Shown here piece by piece: positions 59,002-64,000 of a DNA stretch of 64,000 bases. Origin of the DNA: BOG-938 sp035524315. GTDB taxonomy: Bacteria; Pseudomonadota; Alphaproteobacteria; Caulobacterales; Caulobacteraceae. Position 1 is the first letter of the stretch, and each line of letters opens with the position of its first letter. The notes below the pieces were generated by a model. That model was given only the letters and a program-made list of their open reading frames with translations, did no database searches and had not been told where the DNA came from. The stretch lies in assembly GCA_035524315.1 (NCBI GenBank), contig DATKPD010000043.1:1-64000 (forward strand), read 5' to 3'. A program made the translations under genes and the position numbers.

Positions 59002-59466
59002 TCAGGCGGCGCTGGGGCGCTGGTCCTGGACCAGCAGGGCGCGGATCGCATCGACGCTGCGCGCCTGGCGAAGTTGCTGGCGCAGGTCGGCCTGTCGCAA
59101 GGCCCGCGACACCCGCGCCAGCGAGCGGAGATGTTCGGAGGCGTCGTTGAGCGGGGCCAGAAGGGCGAAGATAAGGTCCACCGGCTGCTCGTCCACCGCG
59201 CCGAAGTCGATCGGGGTGTCGAGACGCACGAACACGCCGCGCACCCGCTCCAGGCCGCGCAGGCGGCAGTGCGGCACCGCCACGCCGTAGCCGACGCCGG
59301 TCGAGCCCATGCGTTCGCGCTGCAGCAGCTTGGCCAGGACATCGCTGGACACGAGGTTGAACGAGCGCGCCGCGATCTCCGACACGACCGACAACGCCTG
59401 GCGTTTGGAGGAGGCATTGACCCGAGCGCCGATAGCGGAGCTCTCGAGCAGATCACCGATTTCCAA
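59002..59466 (-). CDS. ptsN: Nitrogen PTS EIIA component PtsN
   Basis: A 154-residue PTS EIIA-Ntr regulator. The phosphorylated His lies in YGVAVPHCRLRG near residue 67; the N-terminal SVVSEIAARSF and C-terminal helices fit the family. I used the TTG at 59466, with AGGAG just upstream, because it gives the exact family length; longer starts have no homology. It is the end of the rpoN-hpf-ptsN order and links nitrogen, phosphate and potassium signals in proteobacteria. Confidence 0.92.
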   Translation of the reverse strand: MEIGDLLESSAIGARVNASSKRQALSVVSEIAARSFNLVSSDVLAKLLQRERMGSTGVGYGVAVPHCRLRGLERVRGVFVRLDTPIDFGAVDEQPVDLIFALLAPLNDASEHLRSLARVSRALRQADLRQQLRQARSVDAIRALLVQDQRPSAA

Positions 59467-59589
59467 GGAACAGCGCTCCTGACCTAGAGCCCAGCCGCTA
59501 AGCTTGCGCGCCTGCCCCGCGCGCCCTGTCGCCCATCGGATCAGCCGGATTTGCCGGCGGCCTGGCAACAGGCCGTAAGGCCCTAGGCG

Positions 59590-60225
59590 TCAAACACTAC
59601 CAACCAAAGCCGGCGAATTCGTCCTCTCCGGATCCACCCAGCCGATGTTCCCATCGGGTCTGCGGTAGACCACGGCCAACCCGCCATGGGCGGCGTTCCT
59701 AAAGACGATTGCCTGGCATTCAGTCAAGTCCATCTCCATGACAGCCATCGAAACAGTCATGGTTTTTAGCGGCGCCTGGGTTTCCGCGATGACCATGCCC
59801 TTGGGCGGCTCGTGTCCGTCCAGCAGGTCGTCGTCGGATTCGTCCCAGCCGTCGTCGTCCGCGACATCGTCGAACGCCTCGGGCGCGCGCAGAACGGTGA
59901 TCTGGGCGAACTCCTCAGGCCGGCTCGGGTGATGGTGGTTCTTCAGGCGGCGCTTATAGCGGCGGATGCGCGCCTCGATCTTGTTCAGGGCGCCGCCGAA
60001 CGCTGTGTGCGCGTCGTCGCCCAGCGCATGGCTCTCCAGCCCATGGCCCGAAGCGAGCCTCACGGCGCAGTCGACGCGGAAGCTGTGCCCGCTGCGGCTG
60101 ACGACCACGTCGGCGTCACCGCCGCGCACGAAATACTTGCCGATGGACGCGACAAGTTCGGCGTCGATGCGCGAGCGTAACGCCTCGCCCAAATCGACAT
60201 GTTTGCCTGAGATCTGCACTTTCAT
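59590..60225 (-). CDS. hpf: Long ribosome hibernation-promoting factor
   Basis: A 211-residue protein with the S30AE N-terminal domain (MKVQISGKHVDLGEALRSRIDAEL, then RLKNHHHPSRP) and a C-terminal dimerisation domain (MDLTECQAIVFRNAAHGGLAVVYRRPDGNIGWVDP). The long form drives 100S ribosome dimers in stationary phase. ATG 60225 begins at the S30AE sequence; the frame continues upstream without homology. It sits between rpoN and ptsN, as in most proteobacteria. Confidence 0.94.
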   Translation of the reverse strand: MKVQISGKHVDLGEALRSRIDAELVASIGKYFVRGGDADVVVSRSGHSFRVDCAVRLASGHGLESHALGDDAHTAFGGALNKIEARIRRYKRRLKNHHHPSRPEEFAQITVLRAPEAFDDVADDDGWDESDDDLLDGHEPPKGMVIAETQAPLKTMTVSMAVMEMDLTECQAIVFRNAAHGGLAVVYRRPDGNIGWVDPERTNSPALVGSV

Positions 60226-60292
60226 AAGGGCGATGGCACACCCGCCGGAGCGGGGTGTCAAGCACCGCCGCAGGGTGCTCACGCGGCTATGT

Positions 60293-61807
60293 TCAGCACG
60301 CCTCGCGCAACATGCGCCGCCGCTCGACCGATGAGGGAATGCGCATGGCCTCGCGGTACTTGGCCACGGTGCGGCGAGCGATGTCGACGCCGGTTTCGTT
60401 AAGGATTTCCACGATCCGGTCGTCCGACAGCACGCCCTCGGCCGCGCCCTCGGCGTCGATCAACTGCTTGATGCGGTGGCGCACGCTTTCGGCGGAATGG
60501 GCCTCGCCGCCCTCGGAAGAGGCGATGGCCGAGGTGAAGAAGAACTTCATCTCGAACACGCCGCGCGGGGTGGCCATGTACTTGTTGCACGTCACCCGGC
60601 TGACTGTGGACTCGTGCATGCCGATGGCGTCGGCCACGGTCTTCAGGTTCAGGGGGCGCAGATGCTCCACGCCGAAAGCGAGGAACCCGTCCTGCTGGCG
60701 CACGATCTCGCTGGCGACCTTGAGGATGGTCTTGGCCCGTTGGTCCAGGCTGCGGATCAGCCACGAGGCGGAGGCCATGCAGTCCGACAGGAAGGTCTTA
60801 TCCTGATCGGTGCGCGCCCCGCCCGCGACCACAGCGTGATAGCGCTGATCGACCAGCAGGCGCGGCAGGGTGTCGGTGTTGAGCTCGACCCGCCATAGCC
60901 CGCCGGCGCCCTCGCGCACGAACACCTCCGGCTGGACCGGCGTGATCGGCAGCGAGCCGAACGCCGCGCCGGGGCGCGGGGTCAGGGCGCGCAGCTCAGA
61001 CACCATTTCGCGCAGGTCTTCATCGTCCACCGCGCAGGCGCGGCGCAGGCCAGGCATGTCGCGCCGCGCGAGCAGCTCCAGATTGTCGAGCAGGGCGGCC
61101 ATGGCCGGGTCGTAGCGGTTGCGGTCTTTCAGCTGCAGCATCAGGCACTCGCGCACATCGCGGGCGAACACGCCGACAGGCTCGAAGCCCTGCAGCCGCG
61201 CCAGAACAGCCTCGGCGCGCGCCAGGGCCATCCCGAGGCGCTCGGCGACCTCCGCCACATCCGCGCGCAGATATCCGCCCTCATCCACCGCGTCGATCAG
61301 GACAGCGGCGAGCGCGCCTTCCGCCGGGGTGAAGCCGGCCAGAGCGGCCTGGTCCTGTAGATGATCGGTCAGGGTCTTGGCCCGCGTGAGCGAGCCTTCC
61401 AGCCCATCCAGGCCGTCGAATGAGCCGCCGCCCGAGGCGCGCGACCAGTCGACCGTCCCGCCCGCGTCCGCCGCCTTGGGCGTCTCGCCCGACTCGCCGC
61501 TCAGCCGCTCGCCGGGAGACGCATCGCCATAGAGATCGCTGTGCGTGGCGTCCATGTCGGCGGCGCGCGCGGATTCGGCGGTGTCGACGTCCAGGCCGTC
61601 GAACGGCCCCTCCTCACGCCCCGCCTCGCCCGAAGCCTCGGACTCGGGCTCGTCTCGCTGCAGCAGGGGATTGCGCTCCAGTTCGGCGTCGACATAGGCG
61701 TCCAGCTCAACGTTCGACAGCTGCAGCAGCTTGATCGCCTGCTGCAGTTGCGGCGTGATGACCAGACTCTGGCCCTGCCTGAGCTCAAGACGTGCGGCGA
61801 GCGCCAT
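60293..61807 (-). CDS. rpoN: RNA polymerase sigma-54 factor
   Basis: A 504-residue sigma factor. The N-terminal activator region is Gln/Leu-rich (LRQGQSLVITPQLQQAIKLLQLSNVELDAYV), the core-binding region follows, and the C-terminus holds the helix-turn-helix and the RpoN box ARRTVAKYRE that contacts the -24 element. A -10-like TATGAT on the minus strand (61864-61869) in the 108-bp gap before the gene may be a promoter. It lies in the lptB-rpoN-hpf-ptsN order. Confidence 0.97.
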   Translation of the reverse strand: MALAARLELRQGQSLVITPQLQQAIKLLQLSNVELDAYVDAELERNPLLQRDEPESEASGEAGREEGPFDGLDVDTAESARAADMDATHSDLYGDASPGERLSGESGETPKAADAGGTVDWSRASGGGSFDGLDGLEGSLTRAKTLTDHLQDQAALAGFTPAEGALAAVLIDAVDEGGYLRADVAEVAERLGMALARAEAVLARLQGFEPVGVFARDVRECLMLQLKDRNRYDPAMAALLDNLELLARRDMPGLRRACAVDDEDLREMVSELRALTPRPGAAFGSLPITPVQPEVFVREGAGGLWRVELNTDTLPRLLVDQRYHAVVAGGARTDQDKTFLSDCMASASWLIRSLDQRAKTILKVASEIVRQQDGFLAFGVEHLRPLNLKTVADAIGMHESTVSRVTCNKYMATPRGVFEMKFFFTSAIASSEGGEAHSAESVRHRIKQLIDAEGAAEGVLSDDRIVEILNETGVDIARRTVAKYREAMRIPSSVERRRMLREAC

Positions 61808-61915
61808 GCGCCCTCAACCTCCGGAGTGATCCGAAGGCGATCTTCGCGGTCATTCCTGAAGGGATCATAAACTTGGAACGGAATTTGCATCCCGCGCGCC
61901 GTCGCGCCTCGGCGA

Positions 61916-62671
61916 TTATCCGAACTGGTCGCCCAGATAGACGCGCCGCACCTCGGGATCGGCCAGGATCTGCTCGGCGGAGCCCTCGAACAGCACTTCG
62001 CCGCCGTGGATGATCGAAGCCCGATCGATGATGCCCAGGGTCTCGCGCACATTGTGGTCGGTGATCAGGATGCCGATCCCGCGTGACTTCAGGTAGGTGA
62101 TCACGTCGCGGATATCCGAGATCGCGAGCGGATCGATGCCGGCAAAGGGCTCGTCCAGCAGCATGAAGGACGGCTCTGACGCCAGGGCGCGGGCAATCTC
62201 GACCCGCCGCCGCTCGCCGCCCGACAGGGCCACGGCGGGCGACGCGCGCAGATGGGCGATTCGCAGCTCTTCGAGCAACTCGGTCACGGTGCGCTTGACC
62301 TTGGACCGGTCCTTTTCGTGCAGCTCGACCACGGCGGCGACGTTCTGCTCCACCGTCATGCCGCGGAAGATCGAGGTCTCCTGAGGCAGATAACCGATCC
62401 CCATGCGCGCGCGCTGGTACATCGGCTGGGCGGTGACATCCACGCCGTCCAGATAGATGGCGCCGTAGTCGGCCGGGATCAGACCGGTGATCATGTAGAA
62501 GCAGGTGGTCTTGCCCGCGCCGTTGGGTCCGAGCAGGCCGGCGACCTCGCCGCGCGCCAGGCGCAGGCTGACGCTCTTGACCACCGGCCGGCTGCCAAAC
62601 GACTTGCCGATCGTGTCGACGAACAGGCCCTCGGCCATGACGCCGGGCGCGCTAATGGCCGAATGCTTCAT
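61916..62671 (-). CDS. lptB: LPS export ABC transporter ATPase LptB
   Basis: A 251-residue cytoplasmic ATPase powering lipopolysaccharide extraction with LptFG and LptC. Walker A is GPNGAGKTT, the signature LSGGERRRVE and Walker B MLLDEPFAGIDP. The C-terminal IIHGGEVLFEGSAEQILADPEVRRVYLGDQF matches the LptB-type tail. ATG 62671 is used; ATG 62638 also gives a normal-length protein. It follows lptA by 66 bp on the same strand. Confidence 0.95.
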   Translation of the reverse strand: MKHSAISAPGVMAEGLFVDTIGKSFGSRPVVKSVSLRLARGEVAGLLGPNGAGKTTCFYMITGLIPADYGAIYLDGVDVTAQPMYQRARMGIGYLPQETSIFRGMTVEQNVAAVVELHEKDRSKVKRTVTELLEELRIAHLRASPAVALSGGERRRVEIARALASEPSFMLLDEPFAGIDPLAISDIRDVITYLKSRGIGILITDHNVRETLGIIDRASIIHGGEVLFEGSAEQILADPEVRRVYLGDQFG

Positions 62672-62737
62672 CGAGATGGGCGCAATCAGGGTATGGGCGC
62701 GCCGGGATGAAGGGCGCGGAATCAAGATTGGGACGCA

Positions 62738-63415
62738 TCATGGCTTCGCCGGCGGCGTGGCGGCGGGAGCGGCGCCATTGGCCGGAGCGGCAGGCGCGCC
62801 GTTGGCGGCGTTATTGGCGTTGTAGAACACGCCGCGCACCCGCTCGGGGTGATTGCGGCCCTGGACGTTGGAAAAGACCTGCGCGTGGTTGGTCTTGACG
62901 TCGATGGTCAGGCGGTCGCCCTTGACCACGTTCTGCCCCTGCACCAGCACCACGTCGCCGGTCATGACGATGGTGTCGGGCGCGGCCTCGTACACGGCAT
63001 GGTCGCCGCGCGCGGTCTGGTCCTTGGTGACGTAAAACACATGGCCATCGGCCACCAGGCGCTGGACGTCGCCCCAGTCCGATCCGATCGACCCCGCGCC
63101 GGGCGGCCCGGCGGGCGTCGGCGGCGGGGCGGGCGCGCCCGGAGCGCCCGGATTGGCCTTGCCGGAGAAATAGACGTTGAGCACGTCGGCCACCAGACGG
63201 TCGCCGTCCTGCAGGGCCTCGACATTGCCGCGCCAGATGGCCAGGTGCTGGGCGTCGACCATCTCCAGTTGGTCGGCGGTGACATCGATCGGGCCCTTGC
63301 CGCCGGCGAGTTGGGCGCGCGCCGGATCAGCCGCCACGGCTAGCAGCGCCAGGACGCTAGCCCCGGTCAGGACCCATGTCGTGAACCGCTTCATCAACCC
63401 GTCATGCCCCCTCAT
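62738..63415 (-). CDS. lptA: Lipopolysaccharide transport periplasmic protein LptA
   Basis: A 225-residue exported protein with an OstA/LptA jellyroll: GPIDVTADQLEMVDAQHLAIWRGNVEAL, VLNVYFSG, then VYEAAPDTIVMTGDVVLVQGQNVVKGDRLTIDV. The signal peptide ends near ARAQ. A Pro/Gly-rich insertion interrupts the domain (~residues 92-112), and a Pro/Ala-rich tail closes it. The start overlaps the lptC stop (ATGA), with AAGGGG before it; an internal ATG at 63394 is the alternative. It bridges LPS across the periplasm. Confidence 0.93.
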   Translation of the reverse strand: MRGHDGLMKRFTTWVLTGASVLALLAVAADPARAQLAGGKGPIDVTADQLEMVDAQHLAIWRGNVEALQDGDRLVADVLNVYFSGKANPGAPGAPAPPPTPAGPPGAGSIGSDWGDVQRLVADGHVFYVTKDQTARGDHAVYEAAPDTIVMTGDVVLVQGQNVVKGDRLTIDVKTNHAQVFSNVQGRNHPERVRGVFYNANNAANGAPAAPANGAAPAATPPAKP

Positions 63416-64000
63416 CGCGGCCCCTTCAGGGCGCTCTCCGCCGGAGCGCTCGCCGAACCGCCCTGCATAATATGGGCGCGAACGTGGCCGTTGAAATAGA
63501 CGTGTTCGCCATTGTTGCGAACAGCGTAGCCGTCGGCCGATATGCGCCCGAATGCGCCGGAGCCGTCGATATGGGCGTCGCCGTCGACATCGTCGGTCAA
63601 GGTGTTGGCCACCGCGTGCGAACTAACGAAGTCGTTGGTGGCGCTGTGCAGATGCACATGGTCGTCCAGCACCAGGACGCGCGTGTCCTCGCGGTAGACG
63701 CCGCGGCCCGCGACCGCCGCGGTCTGGTCAGCCGGGGTCGCGCCAAGAACCGCCGAGGGCCGGTCCAGATAGATCATCTGCGGCGTCTTGGAATCACGGA
63801 CGGCGAGGGCGGCGCTGAGCACGAACGGCCGCCCGCCCTGGTCGCGCCCGAGGAATTTGGGATTGACCATGCGAATGGCCATGTTGGAGGTGCGGTTGCT
63901 GGCTGTCAGACGCAGCAGCAAGGTGTTGATCCCGGCCCAGCCCCCGACCACAAGCGCCAGCAAGACCATCAGCGTCGGCAACACCTTGCGCAAGAGGCGC
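63412..64000 (-). CDS. lptC: LPS export protein LptC (5' end outside window)
   Basis: At least 195 residues; the frame is still open at the right edge, so the true start probably lies beyond it (the codons RLLRKVLPTLM run in from the edge). A single N-terminal membrane helix (PTLMVLLALVVGGWAGI) is followed by the periplasmic beta-jellyroll of the LptC/DUF1239 type, with ISADGYAVRNNGEHVYFNGHVRAHI near the end. LptC anchors LptA to LptBFG. It overlaps lptA by four bases. Confidence 0.9.
   Translation of the reverse strand, partial: RLLRKVLPTLMVLLALVVGGWAGINTLLLRLTASNRTSNMAIRMVNPKFLGRDQGGRPFVLSAALAVRDSKTPQMIYLDRPSAVLGATPADQTAAVAGRGVYREDTRVLVLDDHVHLHSATNDFVSSHAVANTLTDDVDGDAHIDGSGAFGRISADGYAVRNNGEHVYFNGHVRAHIMQGGSASAPAESALKGPR

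Overview
The window is very GC-rich, densely coded DNA from an alphaproteobacterial chromosome. Gene content and order fit Caulobacterales (Caulobacter or Phenylobacterium type): rpmH-rnpA-yidC-engB-argB-HAD-dapD, dapE, truA-fmt-def, and lptC-lptA-lptB-rpoN-hpf-ptsN, all with alphaproteobacterial protein signatures. The genus is inferred from gene order and protein character, not proven. I see no rRNA, tRNA, CRISPR array, insertion sequence or prophage. No gene-free stretch exceeds 300 bases; the largest gaps are about 240 and 210 bases, upstream of puuD and of the decarboxylase.

Layout. 0-6.4 kb: the end of an exported hydrolase-like gene, then a molybdenum cofactor locus in which mocA-like and xdhC genes diverge from a compact moaA-moaD-moaE-moaB-moaC-moeA operon. 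6.6-9.7 kb: a 2-oxoglutarate-type dioxygenase with an alpha/beta hydrolase, then pyruvate kinase. 9.9-16.3 kb: a tripartite RND efflux operon diverging from its TetR regulator around a perfect 14-bp palindrome. 16.3-24.7 kb: DUF72 protein, a small Cys-rich exported protein, rpmH, rnpA, yidC, engB, a MarR/orphan divergent pair, a glycine-zipper protein, then argB-HAD-dapD. 24.7-34.7 kb: an accessory block between dapD and dapE, with a polysaccharide gene set, a PuuD-like membrane cytochrome, and a Tat-exported IorAB-like molybdenum hydroxylase. 34.7-40.7 kb: dapE, a lower-GC islet (TfoX-like and VOC proteins), truA, fmt, a repeat-rich lipoprotein, def, rmuC. 40.9-45 kb: an SH3 protein, a cupin, a TetR regulator, and a metallophosphoesterase plus glycosyltransferase pair. 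45-52.8 kb: an exported methyltransferase-like protein, a nucleotide pyrophosphatase, a TonB receptor and phnCDE. 53-57 kb: a PLP amino-acid decarboxylase and a bacterial deoxyhypusine-synthase homologue, an arylsulfotransferase remnant, and a thioesterase. 57-64 kb: a CHAP protein, an acyltransferase, ptsN, hpf, rpoN, lptB, lptA and the end of lptC.

Three themes link genes. Molybdenum: cofactor synthesis, insertion factor (XdhC) and a likely client (IorAB-like) are all present. Phosphorus: a possible PlcP/Agt-type lipid-remodelling pair, a periplasmic nucleotide pyrophosphatase, a TonB receptor and a Phn-type ABC importer without C-P lyase genes lie within 10 kb; weak Pho-box-like direct repeats sit at similar distances upstream of the receptor and of phnC. 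Polyamines: the decarboxylase would make putrescine or cadaverine, and the deoxyhypusine-synthase homologue is a candidate homospermidine-type synthase; an 11-bp-stem hairpin separates the two genes.

Several palindromic sites between divergent genes look like operators. No wholly new multi-gene system is proven here. The strongest leads are the phosphorus-scavenging neighbourhood, the decarboxylase/DHS-like pair, the methyltransferase fold with an export signal, and the PuuD/IorAB block.
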